Of a stretch of DNA of 27,552 bases, positions 7,424-15,900 are shown in pieces. The number at the start of each line of letters is the position of its first letter. The first letter of the stretch is position 1. The translations under genes and the position numbers were made by a program. This stretch comes from JBELMB01 sp042088665 (lineage in GTDB: Bacteria > Pseudomonadota > Alphaproteobacteria > Rhodobacterales > Rhodobacteraceae): positions 1 to 27,552 of the forward strand of contig JBELMB010000008.1 in the NCBI GenBank assembly GCA_042088665.1, read 5' to 3'. The notes under the pieces are model-generated. The model was given only the letters and a program-made list of their open reading frames with translations, made no database searches and was not told where the DNA came from.

Positions 7424-8992
7424 CTACAAAGCCGAAGTATGCTTCAGGATATCTTCTTCGGTCAGGGTAAAGGCCTCCATATCGCAGGACAGCTTCTTGG
7501 AGCTTATGGTCATGCGCCGCGTCATGGCAGCGAGGTCTTTGCCCAGAGCGACGGCATCCTGTGTCTCGCCCGAGGCGTTGCTCACGACAGAGTGCAGCTG
7601 TGTCACCGACTGAGATTGTTCGAGGTTTCGGGCCGAAATTGATTCCGTCAACTCGCTGGTGCGCGAAATCTGCGCCTTGATCTCATCCAGCCGTTGGCCC
7701 ACCGCATCCACGAGGTCGGCCCCCGTCGTCACCTGATCGGAACTATCGGAAATCAGCTTCTTGATGCCATTCGCCGCCTCGGATGTGCTTTGCGCCAGTT
7801 GCCGCACTTCGGAGGCGACGACCGCAAAACCCTTGCCAGACTCGCCCGCACGCGCTGCCTCGACCCCGGCGTTCAGCGCCAGCAGGTTGGTCTGAAAGGA
7901 GACATCGTCGATCAGGTCCACGATCTGCGAGATCTGACGTGAGCTGTCCTCGATCCCGCGCATCGCGCTGATGGCTTCCTCGGTCACTTCGCTGCCACGC
8001 AGCGCGCTGTCGCGGGCCTCTCCGGCGGTCTGGGCCGCATCCCTGGCAGTTGCCGCTGTCTCGCCCAGCGTGCTGACAAGGTGCGACGTGGTTTGGTTCA
8101 TATTGCCCAGTGTCTCGGCCTGACCGACCGTCATGCGCGACAGCCGCGTCACGGAATGCGACAGTTTTTGCGCGTCCGAAGCATAGTCATCCGTCATCTG
8201 AGAGGCATTGATAAAGGCCTCGCGCAGCACTTCGACGGTCTCGTTGAACTCTGTGCGCAGAATCTCGTAGTTCTCGGGAAAGGGCGTGCGGATGCCGAAC
8301 GACAGGTCACGCCCCGCCAAACGCGTCAGCCCGACGCGCAGGGCATCCATGACGTCCTGCATCTCGTCCTTCGCATCCTGGGCCTCCTGACGGGCGTCAT
8401 CGGCCATCTGGCTTTCGGTCTTCAACCGGTCCGCCCCCTGTTCCAGCTTCTGGAGATCGTCGGATTTGCCCCCGACCAGAATGACCAACAGCGCGCCCAC
8501 GGCGCAAAGCACCGCACTGTGCAGGGCCGCCACAGGGAACGCCCCAAGGGCGGACGACAGTTCGGGCCCCAGATCTGCGCTTAGCCCCTTTGGGAGCCCG
8601 GGCGCAAAACCCGCAGAGGCAAAGCTGTGTGCCACACCCAGCCCGCAGGCCAGAACCAGCGCGCCGGTGTGCCGTGCCGTGGACACCACGGCGAGCATCA
8701 GGACAAGGCCCAGATGCATCTCGCTGTGCAAAGGGTGCCCGCTGAAAATCCACGTGGCCGCCATCGCAACCCCCATCAGCGCCGTGGCGGACAGGTAGTG
8801 ACGCAAGGGCGGCTCCTGCCGCCGCGCAATCAGGGCGATCAGGCCAAATGCCACCGCAACCCCCAGTGTCACGGCGGGCGACACCCTTGTCACCAGCCCC
8901 GCAAGCGGCAGCAGTGCCGCCCCGAAAAAGCAGACCGCAAAGCCGATCTGGCTGCCATCCATCGTCCTGAGACGCTCAAGCTGTGTCGTCAT
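7424..8992 (-). CDS. Methyl-accepting chemotaxis protein with multi-pass membrane sensor
   Basis: Chemoreceptor that passes signals to CheA/CheW. Of 522 residues, about 16-175 form five or six hydrophobic segments without a large periplasmic domain. A HAMP-like linker with a long coiled coil follows, then the signalling hairpin with DDVSFQTNLLALNAGVEAAR and GFAVVASEVRQLA (about 360-410). The membrane part is rich in histidines (65, 86, 89, 93, 108, 122, 158), with a cluster GHPLHSEMH between segments 3 and 4, suggesting metal, heme or another ligand held in the membrane. No C-terminal CheR/CheB tether is visible. Start chosen at ATG 8992 because GGAG lies just upstream; an in-frame extension to 9112 is not protein-like. 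No chemotaxis partner is nearby, so it is an orphan receptor gene. Confidence 0.85.
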   Translation of the reverse strand: MTTQLERLRTMDGSQIGFAVCFFGAALLPLAGLVTRVSPAVTLGVAVAFGLIALIARRQEPPLRHYLSATALMGVAMAATWIFSGHPLHSEMHLGLVLMLAVVSTARHTGALVLACGLGVAHSFASAGFAPGLPKGLSADLGPELSSALGAFPVAALHSAVLCAVGALLVILVGGKSDDLQKLEQGADRLKTESQMADDARQEAQDAKDEMQDVMDALRVGLTRLAGRDLSFGIRTPFPENYEILRTEFNETVEVLREAFINASQMTDDYASDAQKLSHSVTRLSRMTVGQAETLGNMNQTTSHLVSTLGETAATARDAAQTAGEARDSALRGSEVTEEAISAMRGIEDSSRQISQIVDLIDDVSFQTNLLALNAGVEAARAGESGKGFAVVASEVRQLAQSTSEAANGIKKLISDSSDQVTTGADLVDAVGQRLDEIKAQISRTSELTESISARNLEQSQSVTQLHSVVSNASGETQDAVALGKDLAAMTRRMTISSKKLSCDMEAFTLTEEDILKHTSAL

Positions 8993-9395
8993 ATCTCTCA
9001 CTCCAAAGGGGCGGCGCCCCTCATGCCCACCTGCATCACCCCCGGGCGATGCCGAATGCCCGTCAAGGACCCGAGACCCCTTGCGAAAGGCGCAGATGCA
9101 CCCCTCTTCCAAGGCCGGTTGCGCACACCCCGTTCGCGTCTGGCCTCGCTGGTCTTGTCCTCACCACTTGGGATACAAACTGCGTCAGATCGCTTGCACA
9201 GTTCTTAAACTTCCAGTTTTTGCTTATAAAAATCAGCATTTTAAAATGCGCTTCAAAACCGGCGCGCGCCTCCGGCACGCCGCAAACCCCGACAGGATCA
9301 GAAAAATCACGCCAGTCGCTGCGTGCCGCATCCGTCGTTAAGGCAAGTTGCGGTAGACAAGAGCAGACGCGATTCTCTTTTGGCAGGAGCCCCTG
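8993..9395. other. Divergent intergenic region between chemoreceptor and icd (403 bp)
   Basis: No gene recognised. An AT-rich stretch (about 9205-9256) includes a perfect 14-bp palindrome, GCATTTTAAAATGC (9236-9249), a plausible regulator site or promoter core. Next to the chemoreceptor SD lies a hairpin AGGGGC-GGC-GCCCCT (9007-9021) that would sit in its mRNA leader. The icd side has the SD AGGAG at 9385-9389. Confidence 0.5.
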
Positions 9396-10610
9396 ATGAC
9401 CCGGATCAAAGTCGAGAACCCAATGGTCGAGATGGACGGCGATGAAATGACCCGCATCATGTGGGCCTTCATCAAGGAAAAGCTGATCCTGCCTTACCTC
9501 GATATCGACCTGCTTTATTACGACCTCGGCATGGAGGAGCGGGACCGCACAAACGACCAGATCACCATCGACGCGGCCGAAAAGACACGAGAGGTCGGCG
9601 TGGCGGTGAAATGTGCCACCATCACCCCGGACGAGGCCCGGGTCGAGGAATTCGGCCTCAAGAAAATGTGGCGCAGCCCGAATGGAACGATCCGCAACAT
9701 CCTTGGTGGTGTGGTGTTTCGCCAGCCGATCATTTGCCGCAACGTGCCGCGCCTCGTGCCGGGCTGGACCTCGCCCATCGTGGTCGGACGCCACGCCTTT
9801 GGCGACCAGTACAAGGCCACGGATTTCACCTTCCCCGGCAAGGGCAAGCTGACGATGAAATTCGAAGGCGAGGATGGCACCGTCATCGAACGGGACGTCT
9901 ACGATGCCCCCGATGCCGGGGTTTTCATGGGGATGTACAACCTCGATGCCTCGATCCGCGATTTTGCGCGGGCGTCGCTGAACTATGGCCTTACGCTGGG
10001 CTGGCCAGTGTATCTGTCGACCAAGAACACCATCCTCAAGGCCTACGACGGCCGGTTCAAGGACCTCTTCGAGGAGGTCTACGAGGCCGAATTTGCCGAA
10101 AAATTCAAGGATGCCGGGATCTGGTACGAACACCGGTTGATCGACGACATGGTGGCCTGCGCGCTCAAATGGAACGGGAAATTCGTCTGGGCCTGCAAGA
10201 ACTATGACGGCGACGTGCAATCCGACACCGTAGCACAGGGCTTTGGCAGTCTCGGCATGATGGCCTCGCAGTTGATGACCCCCGATGGCCAGATCGTGGA
10301 GGCGGAGGCCGCCCATGGAACCGTCACCCGCCATTACCGTCAGCATCAGGCAGGCGAGGCCACGTCGACGAATTCCATCGCGTCCATCTATGCCTGGACC
10401 GGCGGGCTCAAGCATCGCGCCAAGCTGGACGGCAATGTCGCCCTGCGCGCCTTCGCCGAAACGCTGGAACGGGTGATCGTCGAAACCGTCGAAGAGGGTC
10501 ACATGACCAAGGATCTGGCCCTGCTGGTCGGTCCGGATCAGGGCTGGCTGACCACCATGGGCTTTCTCGAAAAGATCGACGAAAACCTGAACAAGGCCTT
10601 GGTCGGCTGA
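9396..10610 (+). CDS. icd: NADP-dependent isocitrate dehydrogenase
   Basis: TCA-cycle enzyme that oxidises isocitrate to 2-oxoglutarate and CO2 with NADP. The 404-residue product belongs to the homodimeric IDH type shared with eukaryotic IDH1/IDH2, not the E. coli Icd type. Substrate-binding SPNGTIRN falls at residues 94-101 (Ser94, Asn96, Arg100), followed by Arg109 and Arg132 in VVGRHAFGDQYK, the same numbering as in human IDH1. Downstream are YEHRLIDDMVA with the catalytic lysine region, the metal-binding NYDGDVQSD, and EAAHGTVTRHYR with the NADP-binding loop. AGGAG at 9385-9389 precedes the ATG. The gene is monocistronic in this window, with a hairpin about 66 bp downstream. Identification is essentially certain. 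Confidence 0.97.
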   Translation: MTRIKVENPMVEMDGDEMTRIMWAFIKEKLILPYLDIDLLYYDLGMEERDRTNDQITIDAAEKTREVGVAVKCATITPDEARVEEFGLKKMWRSPNGTIRNILGGVVFRQPIICRNVPRLVPGWTSPIVVGRHAFGDQYKATDFTFPGKGKLTMKFEGEDGTVIERDVYDAPDAGVFMGMYNLDASIRDFARASLNYGLTLGWPVYLSTKNTILKAYDGRFKDLFEEVYEAEFAEKFKDAGIWYEHRLIDDMVACALKWNGKFVWACKNYDGDVQSDTVAQGFGSLGMMASQLMTPDGQIVEAEAAHGTVTRHYRQHQAGEATSTNSIASIYAWTGGLKHRAKLDGNVALRAFAETLERVIVETVEEGHMTKDLALLVGPDQGWLTTMGFLEKIDENLNKALVG

Positions 10611-10922
10611 TCCCCTCAAACACGGGCTATTGACCTGTCGGGGACCCGTCCCTTGCAAAGGGCACGGGCGTCGTAGCTCGGGGTTGACCCCGAGCACTTT
10701 CCGTCAGTCCGGCCAGAAGCACCAAGGCGCAGGGGCGCAAACGGCGCAGCCCACCGCGCAAGACCGCATGGGCCGAGCCATTCGATAAACGCGGCCCGGC
10801 CAGACACTGGACATGCCGGGATCAACGCCGCGCTGCGCAACCAGCGGGCACTCCATTGGGTCGTCATCCCTGCGGGTGCGACACAGCTTGCGTGAAATGC
10901 TGCGCCGCGGCATGCTGCCCCA
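10611..10922. other. Intergenic region after icd (312 bp)
   Basis: Contains several small hairpins, the best being the TTGA-loop stem at 10676-10695, then GC-rich sequence with no credible gene. An in-frame run without SD ends in MLRRGMLPQ with its stop TGA (10924-10926) overlapping the ATGATG start of the next gene; this may be chance or a small coupling ORF. Confidence 0.45.
10676..10695 (+). terminator. Hairpin downstream of icd, likely terminator
   Basis: GCTCGGGG-TTGA-CCCCGAGC forms a perfect 8-bp stem with a four-base loop, flanked by A on both sides and followed by ACTTTCC. The core GGGGTTGACCCC is identical to that at 1436-1447, with different outer pairs that still match. It could terminate icd or be a dispersed hairpin element. 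Confidence 0.5.
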
Positions 10923-11546
10923 ATGATGACCTTGCTCTCACTGCCACCCGCCGACCGACACAGCCTTGTCGAAGACGTGGTCGGCCTCCTTGTCGGCACC
11001 ACGCTGATGGCGCTGGCCGTGCAGATCCTGACTGCGAGTGGCTTGATCACCGGTCAGATCGCCGGGCTGTCGCTCCTCGTCGCTTATCCCGCAGACTGGT
11101 CTTTTGGCGCTGTTTTCTTCGTGCTGAACCTGCCCTTCTACGTGCTTGCCCTGACGCAGATGGGGTTGCGCTTCACACTCAAGAGCTTTGCCGCCGTTGC
11201 CCTGCTGTCAGCCCTGACCGAAATCCTGCCGCAGGGACTGACCATCGCGCCGACACATCCGCTTGTCGGCGCCGTCCTCTTTGGCTTGCTGGCGGGCATC
11301 GGCCTGATCGTGCTGTTCCGCCACGGCGCCACGCTGGGCGGCGTCGGGATCGTGGCGCTCTGGCTGCAAGATCGTCGCGGTATCCCCGCGGGCAACACGC
11401 AGTTGGGTTTTGACCTCTGCATCTTTGCCGTGGCCCTGTTTCTCTTCGATTGGCCTTTGGTGCTGGCCTCGCTTGCTGGCGCTGTAATCCTGAACCTCAT
11501 GATCACCGTCAACCACCGCGGCGACCGCTACATCGCGCGCTCCTGA
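10923..11546 (+). CDS. YitT-family membrane protein (DUF161)
   Basis: Integral membrane protein of 207 residues with about five or six hydrophobic segments. It shows the YitT pattern: a first helix near GLLVGTTLMALAVQI, the glycine-rich TASGLITGQIAGLSLL, and the later LFRHGATLGGVGIVALWLQ. The C-terminal soluble DUF2179 domain of Bacillus-type YitT proteins is absent, as in many proteobacterial members. Function is unknown for the family; a transport role is suspected. No good SD precedes ATG 10923 (a second ATG follows at once), so initiation may depend on coupling or on an unusual leader. A weak hairpin CCGGC-CAAAC-GCCGG follows the stop. Family call confident, role unknown. Confidence 0.8.
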   Translation: MMTLLSLPPADRHSLVEDVVGLLVGTTLMALAVQILTASGLITGQIAGLSLLVAYPADWSFGAVFFVLNLPFYVLALTQMGLRFTLKSFAAVALLSALTEILPQGLTIAPTHPLVGAVLFGLLAGIGLIVLFRHGATLGGVGIVALWLQDRRGIPAGNTQLGFDLCIFAVALFLFDWPLVLASLAGAVILNLMITVNHRGDRYIARS

Positions 11547-11771
11547 CACCCGGCCAAACGCCGGCAGGACGCAACAGGGCGCGCCCGGCACGCGCGAGCC
11601 CCCTTCAGGATTGACCGACGCGGACATCTGAACACCCTGACCACCTTGGGGGGACGGACACGCGGCATATGGCCAGTTTCCGCGCTCAACCCGGCTCGCA
11701 AACCCCGCACCTTGCGCCGAGCCTGCCCAAACGGCTACCAAAGGCACAAAGGCTGCAACCGGACGCTGATC

Positions 11772-12434
11772 ATGGACACCACCGCAATCGCCAAAACCCG
11801 CGCTGAAACGCTGTTGAAACAATTTGCGCGGACCAACCCGGAACCGGTGATTGTGCTGGCCCCCTCTTTGATCGATGTCACCGCTTATCGATTCGGCTGC
11901 ACCGTCAGCCCCGTCGGCGGCTTTCCCGAAGACCAGGCCTTTGCGCTTTTGCACCCCGGCGACCCGAATATGTCCTCGGTTTGGGCTTTGCCCGGGGTCG
12001 AGCGCTACAAGGATGTCTATGAGGCCTTCCTTGACCTGGCCTACGGCACCAAAGGCGCAAAGGCCCCGGCGGGCTGCGACGTCGATCATCTGCGCGCCAA
12101 GGCGATCACACCGGCCAATTGCTTTATCCGTCTGGAGGCGGTCGACAGCTCCGCCAACCGCTCCCACGGTGGCGGCTTTGAAACACAGATGAAACAATCA
12201 ACGGTGACAGAGGCGCGCAAAAAGAAGGGCCATGTCAACGGGTCCATGAGTTGGATGGTGGCGCTCAAGCTCGCGGGCGTGATGTCGCCCCTCCTGGCCA
12301 CCAGCCCAAACGCCGAGCGCAGACGCGCAGCGGCCGTCGCCGTGTTCCAAAAGCTGGGCTTCAGTCCGGCAGAAATCGAAGAAGGACTCGCCGCGCTGGA
12401 AAATCTGGCCGCACGCCGCGCGCAAGGCGCTTGA
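11772..12434 (+). CDS. Uncharacterised protein with HNH-like motif
   Basis: No family was recognised. The 220-residue soluble protein has no signal peptide or membrane segment. Its N-terminal half looks like an alpha/beta fold. A central block reads CDVDHL (102-107), then N116, then LEAVDSSANRSHG (121-133). The order Asp105-His106, Asn116, Asn129, His132 resembles the beta-beta-alpha metal site of HNH/endonuclease VII-like nucleases, whose usual pattern is DH, a central N and a final N or H. A basic stretch (EARKKKGH) and a helical, alanine-rich C-terminus follow. Start is ATG 11772 with a weak SD; upstream in-frame sequence is not protein-like. It lies alone, followed by a perfect palindrome. 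Being a gene is likely; nuclease activity is only an inference from the motif. Confidence 0.7.
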   Translation: MDTTAIAKTRAETLLKQFARTNPEPVIVLAPSLIDVTAYRFGCTVSPVGGFPEDQAFALLHPGDPNMSSVWALPGVERYKDVYEAFLDLAYGTKGAKAPAGCDVDHLRAKAITPANCFIRLEAVDSSANRSHGGGFETQMKQSTVTEARKKKGHVNGSMSWMVALKLAGVMSPLLATSPNAERRRAAAVAVFQKLGFSPAEIEEGLAALENLAARRAQGA

Positions 12435-12675
12435 GATGCTTTTGCGCCGGACCGGTCCGGGCCTTTGACACGGTGTGCCATCTCTCGTTTTGGACACGGG
12501 CAAAATAGCGACACGACGGGCCTGCACACACGCGCGAAACGCTCAAAAGGGATTGGGGCCGCGCGGTGCTGAGACGTCGCGCCCGAGACAGACCCGGTGA
12601 AACCACGACAGCGCACCATCTGTAAGGCAACACGACGCGGCGAGAGGCCCCCAAGCCCCCCAAAAAGACCATACA

Positions 12676-12701
12676 GAAAAAGGGCCCCAAAAGGGGCCCT
12701 T
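12676..12701 (-). terminator. Rho-independent terminator for nrdJ transcript
   Basis: Read on the minus strand, AAGGGCCCC (12701-12693), loop TTTT and GGGGCCCTT (12688-12680) form a perfect 9-bp stem followed by a run of T. This is the best intrinsic terminator in the window. It lies about 210 bp downstream of the nrdJ stop, leaving room for a small ORF or a long 3' untranslated region. Confidence 0.8.
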
Positions 12702-12734
12702 GAGGTTCGCTTACAAGGCTCTTCGTTACACCGC

Positions 12735-12836
12735 TCAAGTTTTTTTGCCTGCGGCCTTGTCCGCGCTCAGGACCGGCGCACCGATCCCAGAACAGGATGG
12801 AAAACCCATCCCACGTTTGGCGCGCCACGGGGACAC
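12735..12836 (-). CDS. Possible 33-residue ORF between nrdJ and its terminator
   Basis: From GTG 12836 (or ATG 12809 for 24 residues) an ORF ends in APVLSADKAAGKKT, a lysine-rich tail with protein-like composition, and stops 33 bases before the terminator stem. A G-rich stretch that could serve as SD precedes the GTG but is also expected by composition. It may be a real downstream cistron of nrdJ, a remnant, or chance. Confidence 0.2.
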   Translation of the reverse strand: MSPWRAKRGMGFPSCSGIGAPVLSADKAAGKKT

Positions 12837-12912
12837 GTGCCGCACCCACCCCCCCAGGGGGTCTCGATGGTGCCGCCCGCCCGAACCCGTCGGACCGGCG
12901 GCACCGTGTTCG

Positions 12913-15900
12913 TCAGCTACAACCCGAGGTCGACCCGCAGGTGTTGCATTTCATGCAGGTGCCGTTGCGCACCAGCGTGTAGTTGCCGCAATCGCCGCAG
13001 GCTTCGCCCTCGTAGCCCTGCATCTTGGCACGGCCCACCGCGCTCATGCCCATGGGCGCAGATGCGACACTGGACGATCCCTTGCCCGACGACGTCCCGG
13101 CGCTGACCGGACCAGCCGCCGTGGCGGGCACCAGAGTGCTCAGGACCTGCGCCGGATCGGTGCCGGCCTCGAAGGCCACGGCACCCGCTTGTCCGCCCTG
13201 CAGCACAACCAGTTCTTGCGGCAAACGCTTGCGCAGATACCCGGTAGAACTGATCTGCTTGAGCACTTCGAGGCTCTTGTTCGCGGCTCCCTCGGAGAGT
13301 TCCTTGACGTTGGCCACACCTTCCTCTGCGCCGCGGCCGAGATCGTCAAAGGCCGCGCCTTCGGGCTTGATATGCGCCAGATCGGTCCGATCGAGATAGC
13401 TGACCGCCAGTTCGCGGAAGATATAGTCAATGATCGACGTGGCGTTCTTGATGTTGTCGTTGCCCTGAACCATGCCCGCCGGTTCGAACTTGGTGAAGGT
13501 GAAGGCGTCCACGAACTCCTCCAGCGGCACGCCGTATTGCAGACCCACGGACACCGCGATGGCAAAGTTGTTCATCATCGCACGAAAGCCTGCGCCTTCC
13601 TTGTGCATGTCGATAAAGATCTCGCCCAAGGATCCGTCGCCATATTCACCCGTGTGCAGGTAGACCTTGTGCCCGCCCACAACCGCCTTTTGGGTATAGC
13701 CCTTGCGGCGCGACGGCATCTTGGTGCGCTCGGATTTGATGATTTCCTTGACGACCACCTTCTCGATGATCTTCTCGGCCAGCACCTGCGCCTTTTCGTG
13801 GTTCGACCCGGTTTCCATCACTTCGGCGGCCTCGTCGTCATCCTCGACCAGCGCGGCGGCCAGCGGTTGAGACAGCTTGGATCCGTCACGGTAGAGCGCG
13901 TTGGCCTTGGTGCCCAGAGACCAGCTCAGCTCATAGGCCTTCTGGCAATCCTCGATGGTGGCATCGTTGGGCATGTTGATCGTCTTGGAGATCGCACCAG
14001 AGATAAAGCTCTGGGCAGAGGCCATCATCTTGATGTGGCTGTCGACGGACAGGTAGCGCTTGCCCTTCTTGCCGCAGGTATTGGCGCAGTCGAAGACCGG
14101 GTAGTGTTCCGACCGCAGATGCGGTGCGCCTTCGAGGGTCATGGTGCCGCAGACATGGTCGTTGGCCGCCTCGATGTCCGAGCGCGAAAACCCGAGGTGA
14201 CGCAGCAGGTCAAAGGTCGGATCGTTGAGCTTCTCGGTCGGGATGCCCAGCACTTCGCGGCAAAAGCTTTCGCCGAGGGTCCACTGGTTGAAGACAAAGC
14301 GGATGTCAAAGGCAGTGGCCAGCGCGGCCTCGACCTTTTCGATCTGTGCCGGACCAAAGCCATGGCCGATCAGCGCGCCGTGGTTGATGCCGGGCGCATT
14401 GCCAAGCGTCTGGTGGCCCACTGCATAAGAGATGATCTCTTCGATCTGCGCCGAGCCATACCCAAGCTTTTCCAGAGCGCCCGGAACAGAGCGGTTGATG
14501 ATCTTGAAGTAGCCGCCGCCGGCCAGCTTCTTGAACTTCACCAGTGCGAAATCCGGCTCGATGCCCGTGGTGTCGCAATCCATGACCAGACCGATGGTCC
14601 CGGTGGGCGCAATCACGGTGGACTGCGCATTGCGGAAGCCAAAACGCTCGCCCAGGCGCAGCGCCTCGTCCCATGTGCCCATGGCCAGTTCGATGAGCAG
14701 CGGATCGGGGCAGCCTGTGTGATCCAGCGCCACCGGCTTGACCGCAAGCGCGTCATAGCCGGTGGTGGCGCCATAAGCCGCGTTGCGGTGGTTGCGGATG
14801 ACCCGCAGCATGTGATCGCGGTTGCGCTCATAGCCAGAGAAGGCGCCCAGTTCACCGGCAATCTCGGCAGAGGTGGCATAGGCCACACCGGTCATGATCG
14901 CCGTGAGCGCGCCACACAGCGCGCGGCCCTCGTCGCTGTCGTAGCTGTGCCCCATGTTCATCAGCAGACCGCCGATGTTGGCATAGCCCAGACCCAGCGT
15001 GCGGAAATCATAGCTGAGCTGCGCGATTTCCTTTGACGGAAACTGCGCCATCGTCACGGAGATTTCCAGCGTCAGCGTCCAGAGACGCGTGGCATGCATA
15101 TAGGTCTCTGCGTCGAACTTGCCGTCCTTGAGGAAGGTCAGCAGGTTCATCGAGGCGAGGTTGCAGGCCGTGTCGTCGAGGAACATGTACTCCGAGCATG
15201 GGTTGGATCCACGGATCGCGCCATCTTCGGGGCAGGTGTGCCAGGCGTTGACGGTGTCGTGGAACTGGATGCCGGGATCGGCACAGGCCCAGGCCGCGTG
15301 ACCCACCTGTTCCCAGAGATCGCGCGCCTTGATGGTCTTGGCGACCTTGCCGTCGGTGCGGCGGATAAGCTCCCAGTCCGCATCTTCGCGCACGGCCTTC
15401 AGGAAGGCGTCAGTGACACGGATCGAGTTGTTGGAGTTCTGCCCGGAGACAGAGGCATATGCCTCGGAGTCCCAATCGGTGTCATAGGTCGGAAACTCGA
15501 TGGAGGCATAGCCCTGCCTGGCGTAGTCCAGCACCCGCTTGACGTAGGTCTCGGGGATCATCGCCTGCTTGGCCTTGCGGATCGCCTTCTTCAGCGTCGG
15601 GTTGGCCTTGGGATCATAGGCATCCGCTTCGACGCCATCCCACGTGCCAATCGCCTCGAAGATCGCGTTGAGCATCTGCTCGTGCATCTTGGAGCCGGCC
15701 ACGATGGAAGCAACCTTCTGCTCTTCCTTAACCTTCCAGTTGATGAATTTTTCGATATCGGGATGGTCGGCGTCGCAGATCACCATCTTGGCGGCGCGGC
15801 GCGTGGTCCCGCCGGACTTGATGGCGCCCGCAGCGCGGTCGCCGATCTTGAGGAACCCCATCAGGCCGGAGGATTTACCTCCGCCTGACAGGGCCTCGCC

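Larger units (their letters stand above)
12435..12912. other. Convergent intergenic region (478 bp)
   Basis: Lies between the HNH-like gene and the end of nrdJ. It holds a 14-bp perfect palindrome CCGGACCGGTCCGG (12447-12460) just after the HNH-like gene, a strong leftward terminator (12676-12701) and a possible very small minus-strand ORF (12735-12836). ORFs in other frames, including one running in the nrdJ frame past its stop, have no protein character. Confidence 0.5.

Noticed and set aside
12700..15036. 778-residue plus-strand ORF opposite nrdJ
   Set aside because: Antisense shadow of nrdJ, whose protein sequence is unambiguous.
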